A DNA stretch of 23,413 nt from CAYGWP01 sp964353455 (lineage in GTDB: Bacteria; Planctomycetota; Phycisphaerae; FEN-1346), in assembly GCA_964353455.1 (NCBI GenBank), contig CAYGWP010000095.1:1-23413 (forward strand). The letters are read 5' to 3'. The translations under genes and the position numbers were made by a program. Positions 12,864 through 20,567 of this stretch are shown here, piece after piece; positions within the stretch are counted from its first letter, which is position 1, and each line of letters starts with the position of its first letter. Below the pieces are notes generated by a model. The model was not told the DNA's origin. It made no database searches and saw only the letters and a list, made by a program, of their open reading frames with translations.

Positions 12864-14614
12864 GGCCTCCCGCTCCGGCAATTGTCGCGTTCGCGGCGGC
12901 CATGCTGCTGCTGCCGGCGATTGCCGCGGCGGCGGAGCCGGCGGCCGACAGCCAGGTGGGCTTCGAGCGGCAACTCCTCGACGCACCCGGCCTTGCGTCC
13001 ATTAGTTATATCAATATATTGCTGTTACTCGTCTTTGCCGCCGTCGCCTTCTACGTCTGCAACTGGGCGTTTCTCGACGCCCGATTCGTCAACACCAACC
13101 AGGCCGCATGGGGCGCCATCGTCCTGGCGGGCGCCGTGGCGGGACTCGCGGCGGCCGTCGCCGTCCCGATCTTCTTCATCGGCCTGCCGCTGGGCATCAT
13201 CCTCTTCGGGGGCGCGGCCGTCGCCTATGCGCTGCACCGCAACGGCCTCGTCACGCCGGCCTTGAGGGTCCTCACGGCGGCGCACCTGGCGCGGCTCAAG
13301 CGCCGACTTATGGGCCGCAAGGCGATGGATGACGGCACAGGCCCGGCCTCCGCCGCCAACCTCGAGATCGTATTCATGGGCCTCGATGATCTGCCGAGGC
13401 GCCTGGCAGGCGGCCCGCCCGCCCAGGAACACGCCAACCGCGAGGTCGAGCGCGTGCTGTATGATGCGGTCCGCCGCGGTGCCTCGGCCGTCGGCGTCGT
13501 CATCCGGCCGCAGAAGGCCGAAGTGCGATTCCGCGTCGGCGGCGAGATGGTCGCCGGGAGCGATGTTGAGCGACCCGCATCCGACCACTTCGCCGCCACC
13601 GTCAAACGCCTGGCCGGCCTCGACCCCAACGAGACCCGCAAGCCTCAGCAGGGCCGCCTGCGGGCCGTCGTGGCCGGCCACACGATGGAACTCCGCGTCA
13701 AAACCGCCGGCACGGTGCGCGGCGAGCAGATCGCCGTCCGGATCATCGACGTCCAGGCCAGCCAGATGAAACTCGACGACATCGGCCTGCCGCAGGCCCA
13801 CCTGGATACCCTCAGGGAGGCGCTGGCCGCCAAGCCGGGCCTTGTCATCATCTCGGGGCCGAAAGACTCCGGCCTCACGACCACGCTGCATGCGTGCCTC
13901 AGGCACTTCGACCGGTTCAACAACAACGTGATGGCCTTCGAGCCGCACGTTGACCTGGAGGTCGAGAACGTCCAGCACGTGGTGGTCAACCAGGAAGACG
14001 GCCCTGTGGCGACGGCCGAGGTCCGCAGCCGCATCCGCATGGAGCCCGACATTGTCGCGGTGGATTCGCTGTACGTGCCGGAGATCGCGCAGATCCTGGC
14101 CGAGACCCTCAAGGCTCGCAGCGTGCTGGTTAGCCTCAGGGCGGCCGACACGAGCCAGGCGGTCGAGCGGATGGCCGCCCTGTTCGGCTCGGCCCAGCCG
14201 CTAGCCGACCGGCTCCAGATCGTGGTCAACCAACGCCTGGTGCGGCTCCTGTGCACCGGATGCCGGGAGGCCTACAGGCCGAATCCGGAGTTCCTGCGAA
14301 AGGCCAACCTCGGCAACCGCAACGTGGGCCTGCTTTACCGCCCGCCCACGCGCCTGGAAGCGGCCGACGGCAAGGTGGTCGTGTGCCCGAAGTGCCGCAA
14401 CGAGCGGTACGTCGGACGCACCGCCATCTTCGAGGTGATGCCGGTCGATGCCGTCGCCCGCGAGATGATCGGCCGCGGGTCAAGCGCCGCCGACGTAAGG
14501 ACCTACGTCCGCAAACTCGGAATGCGGAACCTACAGGAAGAGGGGCTCCAACTGGTCATCGAAGGCCGCACCAGCATCGAAGAGGTCCTGCGCGCAATCA
14601 AGCAGGCGACGTAA
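12860..14614 (+). CDS. Membrane-anchored PilB/GspE-family protein with degenerate ATPase motifs
   Basis: The 584-residue product starts with a signal-like helix (residues 5-25) and three membrane segments (about 49-72, 84-103, 104-124), followed by a GspE/PilB-type region from about 190. Every catalytic element is altered: Walker A is GPKDSGLTTT (333-342) with Leu339 where lysine binds ATP phosphates; the Walker B region EPDIVAVDS has Ser403 in place of the catalytic glutamate; the Asp box is FEPHVD; the His box reads SLRAAD with Arg427. The paired zinc motif is kept (CTGC 465-468, CPKC 509-512), as is the C-terminal IFEVMPVD region. It is thus probably a structural or regulatory homologue rather than an ATPase, perhaps anchoring the PilT-like protein whose gene overlaps it by ATGA. 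An open frame extends upstream to 12347, but the leader and the overlap support ATG 12860. Confidence 0.88.
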   Translation: MRPPAPAIVAFAAAMLLLPAIAAAAEPAADSQVGFERQLLDAPGLASISYINILLLLVFAAVAFYVCNWAFLDARFVNTNQAAWGAIVLAGAVAGLAAAVAVPIFFIGLPLGIILFGGAAVAYALHRNGLVTPALRVLTAAHLARLKRRLMGRKAMDDGTGPASAANLEIVFMGLDDLPRRLAGGPPAQEHANREVERVLYDAVRRGASAVGVVIRPQKAEVRFRVGGEMVAGSDVERPASDHFAATVKRLAGLDPNETRKPQQGRLRAVVAGHTMELRVKTAGTVRGEQIAVRIIDVQASQMKLDDIGLPQAHLDTLREALAAKPGLVIISGPKDSGLTTTLHACLRHFDRFNNNVMAFEPHVDLEVENVQHVVVNQEDGPVATAEVRSRIRMEPDIVAVDSLYVPEIAQILAETLKARSVLVSLRAADTSQAVERMAALFGSAQPLADRLQIVVNQRLVRLLCTGCREAYRPNPEFLRKANLGNRNVGLLYRPPTRLEAADGKVVVCPKCRNERYVGRTAIFEVMPVDAVAREMIGRGSSAADVRTYVRKLGMRNLQEEGLQLVIEGRTSIEEVLRAIKQAT

Positions 14615-14636
14615 GCGGCGCGAAGGCGTTTTTAGC

Positions 14637-14655
14637 CGCGACCCAAAGGGTCGCG
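14637..14655. repeat. Dispersed hairpin CGCGACCC / GGGTCGCG, copy 1
   Basis: An 8-bp perfect stem with loop AAA in the 74-bp gap before the CvpA-like gene. The same stem with loop GAA occurs at 18185-18203 in the tldD-pmbA gap; both are preceded by TTTTA(A/G)C. Confidence 0.75.
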
Positions 14656-14688
14656 CGCGGCTGTGCCGACGAACCGAAAGGCTGCATC

Positions 14689-16713
14689 GTGGTATTGAGC
14701 ATCATAGCCCTGGTGTTGACGCTGGCCATCGCCTGGCTGCTGATGGTCCAGGGCGTCCATCGTGCGGCACAGGCGCTGGCGGCGTGCGTGCTGGCGGGGG
14801 CGCTCGCGTTCGGATTCTACGCCCCCTTGTCGGAGGCGGTGTTCTCGACGGGCAACCCCGCCACCGTTCGGGATGCCGGCCGCTGGTACTTCGCGGGCGA
14901 CGCCGTTGCGCTGTGGGCGATCTACTGCGCGGCCTTCATGGCGTTTCGGACGCTGGCCGGAAAATTCCTGAAGAACGACCCGAACTTCCCGCCGTACGCC
15001 GACCGCGCGGGGGGCTTCGTCCTCGGGGCTGTCACGGGGTACTTCTCGGTGGGCATCTGCCTGGTCCTCATCCAGATGCTGCCCACAAGCCCCGACCTCC
15101 TGGGTTACGAGGCATTCAGATACGTCCCCGCGCGCGGCGACGTGAAGGAGGAGAAGGTCGAGGCCGGCACGCCCCTGTGGCTGGGGTGGGACCGCGACAC
15201 GCTGGCCTTCTTCGGGTACCTTTCGGGCAACGCGCTCGGGTCGGAGGAGACCAGCGTGTACCGCCGCTGCGGCGACGTGTATCCGCCGAAGATGATGCGC
15301 CGCGAGGGGTACCAGGGCGTCGCCGACGCCGACGACTTCCTCTATTATCACTGGTACCGGCGGTGGGAGTTCATCCTGTGGCAGACGGGCCGGGCGCAGG
15401 GGCCGGTTCCGGAGGCGTCCGCCGCCATCCAGGGTCCGGGCCTGGCGCTGGCGAAGTGGCAGAGCGGGGCCCAGTTTGATATCAACATTCGCATAATCAA
15501 CATCCAGCGGGCCGCGGTGCTTGACGCCTTCCCGCAGGAGCGTGCGGGCAGCGGCCAGGAGTTCCTGTTCCTGACGGTCCGCTTCCAGCCGGAGGCCCGT
15601 CCCCCGCTTCTCATCGACACGAGCCAGTTCTATCTCCTGACGAGCATCGGCGACCGGGTCCGCAGCCCGCTCGTCCTGGGCCGCGCGAAGGCCGCCGGGA
15701 CGCAGAACGAGATCGTCTCCGAGACGGACCGCCCGGCCCCCTCGGCGCCCAGGAACGTCCGCTTCAGCATCGCCCAGGGCCAGAACCAGGGCGCGTACCT
15801 GGCCGACGGCGTCACCTGGCGGTTCACCGAGGCGGCGCAGTGGGAGCGCGTGACGCTGGTCTTCACCATCCCTAAGGGGCAGGACCTGGAACTGCTGCAC
15901 CTGGCGGTCCTGCCGAAGCCGCCCCCCAGCGCGCAGATCATCGAGCCGAAGGCCCCCGAAAAGGCGCCCGAGGCGAAGCCGCCCGAACCGAAACCGGGCC
16001 CCAAGGCGCCCGAGACGAAACCGGGCACCAAGCCCCCCGAAACGAAAGCCGCCGGCGTGAACGCCAAGGAAATGCTGGAGGAGGCACGGCAACTCTTCGC
16101 CGCCGGCAAGTTCGACGCCGTCCTCAAGCAGGTGAAGGCCATCGACCGGGCGCAACTGACGCCCGCCCAGCGGGGCGCATCCGACGACCTCGCCAAGAAG
16201 GCGCAGAAGGCGATCGAGGATGCTTCCAAGCCGCCGCCCGCGCCGACGCCAACGCAGGAACCGATGTTCACCATCGAGAAGGCCGAGACCAGCGAGACGC
16301 CCGTCAGTTCGCACGGGTTCACCGTCACGCCGGGACCCGGAACGGCGCTCGTCATCTGCACCGTGCGCATGACGGACAGGGGCAAGGCAATATCGAAGGA
16401 GGAGTTCGAGAAACTCCGGATCGCGCAGCAAACGAAGGAATTCAGCGTCATCTACGGCGGGAAACTCGCCGCATCGGGCGATTTTGAACTACGCCTGACC
16501 GACAAGACCCTCGTCCCGGCCAGGTGCCTGCCCGTGACGGCCGACCAGCCCGGGCCGGTCACGACGTTCGTGAAATCCAACGGCCAGGGCGACTGGCTCG
16601 TGTACGTCAATTACGTGCGGGTCATCGCGTTCACGCCCAAGGGCGCGACGCCCGAGGCGCTCATCTGGGGCGACAAGTACGAGGCAGCCGTACCCGCGCC
16701 GCCGAAGCAATAG
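14689..16713 (+). CDS. CvpA-like membrane protein with long C-terminal tail
   Basis: The 674-residue product begins with four membrane segments (about 3-20, 24-46, 70-90, 108-131). The pattern, including FRTLAGKF and DRAGGFVLGAVTG before the last helix, is like the CvpA (colicin V production) family, though the match is by eye only. A globular, mostly beta region follows (about 190-405). Residues about 410-453 are a Pro/Lys/Glu-rich linker of the EPKAPEKAPEAK type, then a short helical TPR-like hairpin (NAKEMLEEARQLFAAGKFDA) and a final beta-rich domain. Function is unknown; such a plan suggests a membrane protein that reaches through the envelope. The start is GTG 14689, with AAAGG 7 bp upstream and the first helix immediately after; the frame is open further upstream but overlaps the previous gene. 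Confidence 0.8.
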   Translation: MVLSIIALVLTLAIAWLLMVQGVHRAAQALAACVLAGALAFGFYAPLSEAVFSTGNPATVRDAGRWYFAGDAVALWAIYCAAFMAFRTLAGKFLKNDPNFPPYADRAGGFVLGAVTGYFSVGICLVLIQMLPTSPDLLGYEAFRYVPARGDVKEEKVEAGTPLWLGWDRDTLAFFGYLSGNALGSEETSVYRRCGDVYPPKMMRREGYQGVADADDFLYYHWYRRWEFILWQTGRAQGPVPEASAAIQGPGLALAKWQSGAQFDINIRIINIQRAAVLDAFPQERAGSGQEFLFLTVRFQPEARPPLLIDTSQFYLLTSIGDRVRSPLVLGRAKAAGTQNEIVSETDRPAPSAPRNVRFSIAQGQNQGAYLADGVTWRFTEAAQWERVTLVFTIPKGQDLELLHLAVLPKPPPSAQIIEPKAPEKAPEAKPPEPKPGPKAPETKPGTKPPETKAAGVNAKEMLEEARQLFAAGKFDAVLKQVKAIDRAQLTPAQRGASDDLAKKAQKAIEDASKPPPAPTPTQEPMFTIEKAETSETPVSSHGFTVTPGPGTALVICTVRMTDRGKAISKEEFEKLRIAQQTKEFSVIYGGKLAASGDFELRLTDKTLVPARCLPVTADQPGPVTTFVKSNGQGDWLVYVNYVRVIAFTPKGATPEALIWGDKYEAAVPAPPKQ

Positions 16714-16717
16714 CCAA

Positions 16718-16737
16718 CCCCCGATGGCAATCGGGGG
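16718..16737. repeat. Dispersed hairpin CCCCCGAT / ATCGGGGG
   Basis: An 8-bp perfect stem with loop GGCA in the 50-bp gap between the CvpA-like gene and tldD. It shares CCCCCGATGGCA and the closing CGGGGGC with the hairpin at 7391 inside mtaB. It might weakly terminate transcription, but the downstream T-run is only three bases. Confidence 0.75.
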
Positions 16738-16763
16738 CGCCTTTGATTGTCACGAGCGAGTAC

Positions 16764-18167
16764 ATGGAAGACCTGGCACGCACGATTGCCGACGAGGCGA
16801 AGGCCCGCGGGGCGGCGTTCGCCGACGTCCGCATCCTCCACCGCCGCAGCGAGAGTATCATGGTCCAGGACGGCCGGGCCGACAAACTCTCGGCCTACAC
16901 GGACCGGGGCATCGGCGTCCGTGTGCTGGTGGGCCGGTGCTGGGGATTCGCCTCGGCCGACAGCCTCGAGCGCTCCCGGGCCGAGAAGTGCGTGGACGAT
17001 GCCCTGGCCCTTGCTCGGGCGTCGGAGGCGTTCGTCAGCGACCCGGCGATGGTTGCCGCCGTCGAACCCGTTGAGGCCGAGGACTTCCGCGAGGCCGAGA
17101 TCCCATCGGCGGCAATGCCCGTCAAGGAAAAGATCGCGCGGTGCCTTGAGTACGAGCACGCCGGGCGCGCGGGCGGCGTCCAGGCCATTGTCAACTCCAT
17201 CGTAAGTTACGCCGACGGCTCGCGCGAGGAAATCCTCGCCAACACCGCCGGCACGGTCGTCCGCACCGCCGTCAGCCGCGCGGTCGCAACCTGCATGATG
17301 GTGGCATCCGACGGCAAGACGCTCCAGCGCGGCATGGAGCACCGCGGCATCATCGGCGGCGCGGAACTCCTCAGACAGACCGAGCCGGAGGCCTTCGGCG
17401 AGCAGGCCGCCAAGAAGGCCCTCGCGCTTCTGGCGGCCAAGCCCGCCCCGGCCGGAAGGTTCACGGTCATCTTCCATCCATCAATCACGGGCCTGCTGAT
17501 CCACGAGGCCCTGGGCCACAACGCCGAGGCCGACGCCGTCTGGGCCGGGCAGAGCATCCTGGAGGGCCGCCTGGGCGAGGTGCTGGCCGCGCCAGGCGTA
17601 TCTATTTATGACGATTCCACTCTGCCCGGCGAGTTCGGCTCGTACGCCTACGATTCCGAGGGCGCCCCGAGCCGCCGCCGCACCATCATCTCCGGCGGCC
17701 AACTCGTCGGGTTCCTCCACAGCCTTGAGACCGCCGCCAAGTTCAAGACCGACCCGACCGGCTCGGGCCGCGCCGAGAGTTACGACTGCCGCCCAATAGT
17801 GCGGATGTCGAACACCTTCATGGGCCGCGGCACGGTGCCCCTGGACGAAATGATCCGCGGCGTGGACCGCGGCATCTACCTCATGGACGGACACTGGGGA
17901 TACGTCTTCGTCCAGAAGGGGCAGTTCATCTGCCACGCCGGGCAGGCGCGGATGATCGAGCGCGGCCGGCTGGGCGAACCGCTGCGCGACGTCTCGATCT
18001 CGAGCATGACACTGGATACCCTCAAGAAGATCGACGCCGTGGGCGACGATTTCGAGATGAAGATGCCGGGGATGTGCGGCAAGGAAGGGCAGACGGCCCC
18101 GACCGATTGCGGCGGGCCGCACGTCCGCGTCGGCGACGTCGTCGTCGGCGGGCATAATATCGAGTAA
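16764..18167 (+). CDS. tldD: TldD family metalloprotease subunit
   Basis: TldD is the zinc-bearing half of the TldD/TldE(PmbA) heterodimer, which degrades unfolded peptides and matures some microcins in the cytoplasm. The 467-residue protein has the N-terminal YADVR-type start (AAFADVRILHRRSE), the zinc motif HEALGH (His247, Glu248, His252) and the conserved C-terminal block MCGKEGQTAPTDCGGPHVRV. Length fits the family. The ATG at 16764 has only a weak GAGCGAG upstream; a TTG at 16743 in the same frame, adding MIVTSEY, is a possible alternative. The gene is followed by pmbA after 102 bp, the usual pairing, but here the gap holds dispersed hairpins. Confidence 0.95.
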   Translation: MEDLARTIADEAKARGAAFADVRILHRRSESIMVQDGRADKLSAYTDRGIGVRVLVGRCWGFASADSLERSRAEKCVDDALALARASEAFVSDPAMVAAVEPVEAEDFREAEIPSAAMPVKEKIARCLEYEHAGRAGGVQAIVNSIVSYADGSREEILANTAGTVVRTAVSRAVATCMMVASDGKTLQRGMEHRGIIGGAELLRQTEPEAFGEQAAKKALALLAAKPAPAGRFTVIFHPSITGLLIHEALGHNAEADAVWAGQSILEGRLGEVLAAPGVSIYDDSTLPGEFGSYAYDSEGAPSRRRTIISGGQLVGFLHSLETAAKFKTDPTGSGRAESYDCRPIVRMSNTFMGRGTVPLDEMIRGVDRGIYLMDGHWGYVFVQKGQFICHAGQARMIERGRLGEPLRDVSISSMTLDTLKKIDAVGDDFEMKMPGMCGKEGQTAPTDCGGPHVRVGDVVVGGHNIE

Positions 18168-18184
18168 ACCATTCCACTTTTAAC

Positions 18185-18260
18185 CGCGACCCGAAGGGTC
18201 GCGCGTATGCGAGTGCGGCAGTAACCGCGGGCTTACGCCCGCGGCTCGAAAGGGTCGCGC
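18185..18260. repeat. Hairpin cluster in the tldD-pmbA gap
   Basis: CGCGACCC (18185-18192) pairs with GGGTCGCG (18196-18203), the second copy of the family at 14637. CCGCGGGC (18225-18232) pairs with GCCCGCGG (18237-18244) around TTAC. A lone right arm, AGGGTCGCGCG, recurs at 18251-18261, so the second hairpin appears to lie inside a partly duplicated first one. No clear ribosome site for pmbA is left in the gap. Confidence 0.75.
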
Positions 18261-18269
18261 GTTTTCGCC

Positions 18270-19601
18270 ATGAGCGACAAAATCTCATACCTCGATGTGT
18301 GCGCCGAATGCGTCGAAAAGGCCGTCCGCCTCGGCGCGGAGTGGTGCGACGTCTCGGCCGGCGCCGCCCGCGACATCTCCGTCACCATCGAAAAGTCGGG
18401 CATCAAGACCGCCGACGCCGGCCAGGGCGAAGACGTCGCCATACGCGTCTTCGTCAAGGGCGGCATGGGCTACGCCGTCGTCAGCGGCCGCGACCGGCAG
18501 GACATCGACGCGGCCGTCGAGCGGGCCGTCGCCCTGGCGAATGAAGCCACGCCCGACCCGGACTTTAAGCGCCTCCCCCCTGCCCAGCCCGCCCCGGAGG
18601 TCGAGGGCCTCTTCGACGACCGCATCGCCGGGATGGGCGTCGAGGAGATCGTCCGCATCGCCGTGGCCAACATCGAGGCCGCAAAGGCGCTTGAGCCGGA
18701 GGTGAACCTTTCGGGTCACGTCAGCCTCACGGTCGGCGAGGGGGCGCTGGCTTCGTCGGCGGGCGTGCGGCTGGAATCGCGCGGCACGGAGATCGACGCC
18801 GACATCGAGGCACTCGTCAAGCGCGGCAGCGACACGGGTTACTTCTACGATTTCGATTTCGGCCGACACGTGGCCGACTGCCGACTGGAGGCCGTCTCGG
18901 CCAGCGCCGTTACCGGCGCCCGGCGGTTCCTCGGCGCCCGCCGCATCCATTCCGGCCGCATGACGCTGGTCTTGGGGCCGCTGGCCGCCTACGGCTTCCT
19001 GGGCGGCATCGTCGGGGCGGCCAACGCCGAGAGCATCCAGCGCGGACGCAGTTACCTCTGCGGCAAGGTGGGCGAGCAGATCGCATCGAAGAACCTTACG
19101 ATTGTCGATAACGGCCTGGTGCCGCGCGGCGTACGCTCCGGCGCGCACGACGGCGAGGGGACGCGGCGGCGGCCGCTGGTGGTCGTCGAGAACGGCAGGC
19201 TCGTCAGCCTTCTACATAACTCGTACACCGCCGGCAAGGCATGCGCCGAGAGCACCGGCCACGGAACGCACTCGGGCGGCATCGCGCCGACGAACCTGCG
19301 GCCCGCGCTCGGCCCGAGGCCCGCCGCCGAGATCATCAAGGAAGTCAAGGAAGGCATCTACCTGGAGAGCGGCGAAATCCGGGCCGACCCGGCCTCCGGC
19401 GACATCTCGGCCAGCATCGACTTCGGGTTCTACGTCAAGGACGGCCAGGTCCAGTACACCGTCGAGAGCGCCATGATGGGCGGCAACATCCTGGATTTGC
19501 TCACCCGCCTCGACGCCGTCTCCAGCGACGCCCGCGAGGAACCCGGCATCCTCATGCCCACCCTTCGCATCCAGGACGTTCAGATCGCGGGGACGGAGTA
19601 A
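18270..19601 (+). CDS. pmbA: PmbA/TldE family protein
   Basis: PmbA (TldE) is the partner of TldD; it shares the fold but lacks the HExxxH zinc motif, and none is seen here. The 443-residue protein starts with LGAEWCDVSAGAARDISVTI, has GIKTADAGQGEDVAIRVFV near residue 48, a central RRFLGARRIHSGRMTLVLGP block, and ends with the characteristic MMGGNILDLLTRLDAVSS segment. It follows tldD on the same strand and is presumably cotranscribed. The ATG at 18270 is the first good start after the hairpin cluster; its ribosome site is poor. Confidence 0.93.
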   Translation: MSDKISYLDVCAECVEKAVRLGAEWCDVSAGAARDISVTIEKSGIKTADAGQGEDVAIRVFVKGGMGYAVVSGRDRQDIDAAVERAVALANEATPDPDFKRLPPAQPAPEVEGLFDDRIAGMGVEEIVRIAVANIEAAKALEPEVNLSGHVSLTVGEGALASSAGVRLESRGTEIDADIEALVKRGSDTGYFYDFDFGRHVADCRLEAVSASAVTGARRFLGARRIHSGRMTLVLGPLAAYGFLGGIVGAANAESIQRGRSYLCGKVGEQIASKNLTIVDNGLVPRGVRSGAHDGEGTRRRPLVVVENGRLVSLLHNSYTAGKACAESTGHGTHSGGIAPTNLRPALGPRPAAEIIKEVKEGIYLESGEIRADPASGDISASIDFGFYVKDGQVQYTVESAMMGGNILDLLTRLDAVSSDAREEPGILMPTLRIQDVQIAGTE

Positions 19602-19613
19602 GGCCTCAAAGGC

Positions 19614-19642
19614 TTGACACGGCGCGGCGGGGGGAATACTTT
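19614..19642 (+). promoter_or_regulatory. Strong sigma70-type promoter for rnfEAB
   Basis: A perfect TTGACA (19614-19619), a 17-bp G+C-rich spacer and TACTTT (19637-19642). Transcription would begin near 19650, 21 bp before the GTG of rnfE. It shows that the rnf genes can be expressed independently of tldD/pmbA. Confidence 0.75.
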
Positions 19643-19670
19643 GTCATCCGGTCAGGCAGAGGGAGAGCGC

Positions 19671-20402
19671 GTGGGACTCTGGCAGGATTTTGCGGACAAG
19701 CCCTTCAAGACCAACCACCCCTTCGTGGTCGTGCTGGGCCTGTGCCCGACGCTGGCGGTCTCGACGAGCCTGAAGAACGGCATGGCGATGGCGGCGGCGG
19801 CCACGGCGGTCCTCATCGGCTCGAACGTCCTCATTAGCCTCATCCGGAAGGTCGTGCCGAACCAGATCCGCATCGCCTGCTACATCGTCGTGATCGCCGG
19901 GTTCGTCACGATGGTCGAGATCGTGATGAAGGCGATCGCGCCGGAGGCGATCAACCGGGCGCTCGGCATCTTCATTCCGCTGATCGTCGTCAACTGCATC
20001 ATCCTGGGTCGGGCCGAGGCGTTCGCCTCGTCGCACGGGCCTATGTCGAGCCTCATGGACGCCCTGGGCGTGGGCCTCGGATATTTCTTCTCGCTGGTGC
20101 TCATCAGTTTCATCCGCGAGATTGTCGGCATCGGGACGCTCTGGGGATACCGCCTGACGCCGATCACGGTGGGCGGGTGGGAGGTCATCGGCGAGTACGC
20201 CCCGGCCAACATCATGGGGATGGCCCCGGGGGCGTTCATACTGCTGGGCCTGTTGTTCGGATTCTTCGCGTGGCGCACCAACCGGCAGCGCCGGGTGGCA
20301 TGCCTCGCCGCCGCGCCGGCCATCGCGCAGGTGGCCCGCGACTTCCCGAAAGAACCGAAGCCCGCCAAGCGCGAAGGTGAATCATCGGCAGGAAATTCTT
20401 AA
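19671..20402 (+). CDS. rnfE: Electron transport complex subunit RnfE
   Basis: RnfE is one of the integral membrane subunits of the Rnf complex, which couples electron flow between ferredoxin and NAD+ to Na+ or H+ transport. The 243-residue protein has six likely membrane helices, the typical start WQDFADKPFKTNHPFVVVLG and LCPTLAVSTSLKNGMAM, and IFIPLIVVNCIILGRAEAFA in the middle, a hallmark of the RnfA/RnfE pair. The tail after residue 205 is hydrophilic. The GTG at 19671 is preferred over a TTG at 19614 because the latter overlaps the promoter and GGGAGAG lies just before the GTG. NqrD is a homologue, but the adjacent RnfB excludes an Nqr assignment. Confidence 0.95.
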   Translation: MGLWQDFADKPFKTNHPFVVVLGLCPTLAVSTSLKNGMAMAAAATAVLIGSNVLISLIRKVVPNQIRIACYIVVIAGFVTMVEIVMKAIAPEAINRALGIFIPLIVVNCIILGRAEAFASSHGPMSSLMDALGVGLGYFFSLVLISFIREIVGIGTLWGYRLTPITVGGWEVIGEYAPANIMGMAPGAFILLGLLFGFFAWRTNRQRRVACLAAAPAIAQVARDFPKEPKPAKREGESSAGNS

Positions 20403-20512
20403 CGCAGAGGCCGCGGAGGACGCAGAGGAAAAACGGAGAAAACATTAACATGTTTATAAACAACAACATAAAATAATCTGTTCTCTGCGTTCTCGGCGGC
20501 CTCTGCGTTTAA
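20399..20512. repeat. MITE-like inverted repeat between rnfE and rnfA
   Basis: TTAACGCAGAGGCCGC at the left (from 20399) is mirrored by GCGGCCTCTGCGTTTAA at the right (to 20512), and a second pair, ACGCAGAG and CTCTGCGT, lies inside. The centre (20435-20480) is A/T-rich and unlike its surroundings, with a small palindrome-like ACATTAACATGTTTATAA. The 164-bp gap between rnfE and rnfA is otherwise empty. It begins at the rnfE stop codon and has no coding potential, as expected of a short non-autonomous element. Confidence 0.8.
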
Positions 20513-20567
20513 TCGGAATGCCGAAGACTGCGTTTAAGGCCGTTCGTAACACTAGGAGTGTGCGAAA

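Noticed and set aside
10842..12986. Long minus-strand open frame (about 714 codons) opposite hisF and the PilT-like gene
   Set aside because: It overlaps two well-identified genes and two promoters and has no recognisable motif.
14632..16431. Long minus-strand open frame opposite the CvpA-like gene
   Set aside because: The plus frame has membrane helices, a ribosome site and a plausible architecture; the minus frame is Arg/Leu/Gly-rich without motifs.
18168..18269. Riboswitch or leader RNA before pmbA
   Set aside because: The hairpins belong to dispersed repeat families seen elsewhere in the window, and no known aptamer pattern is visible.
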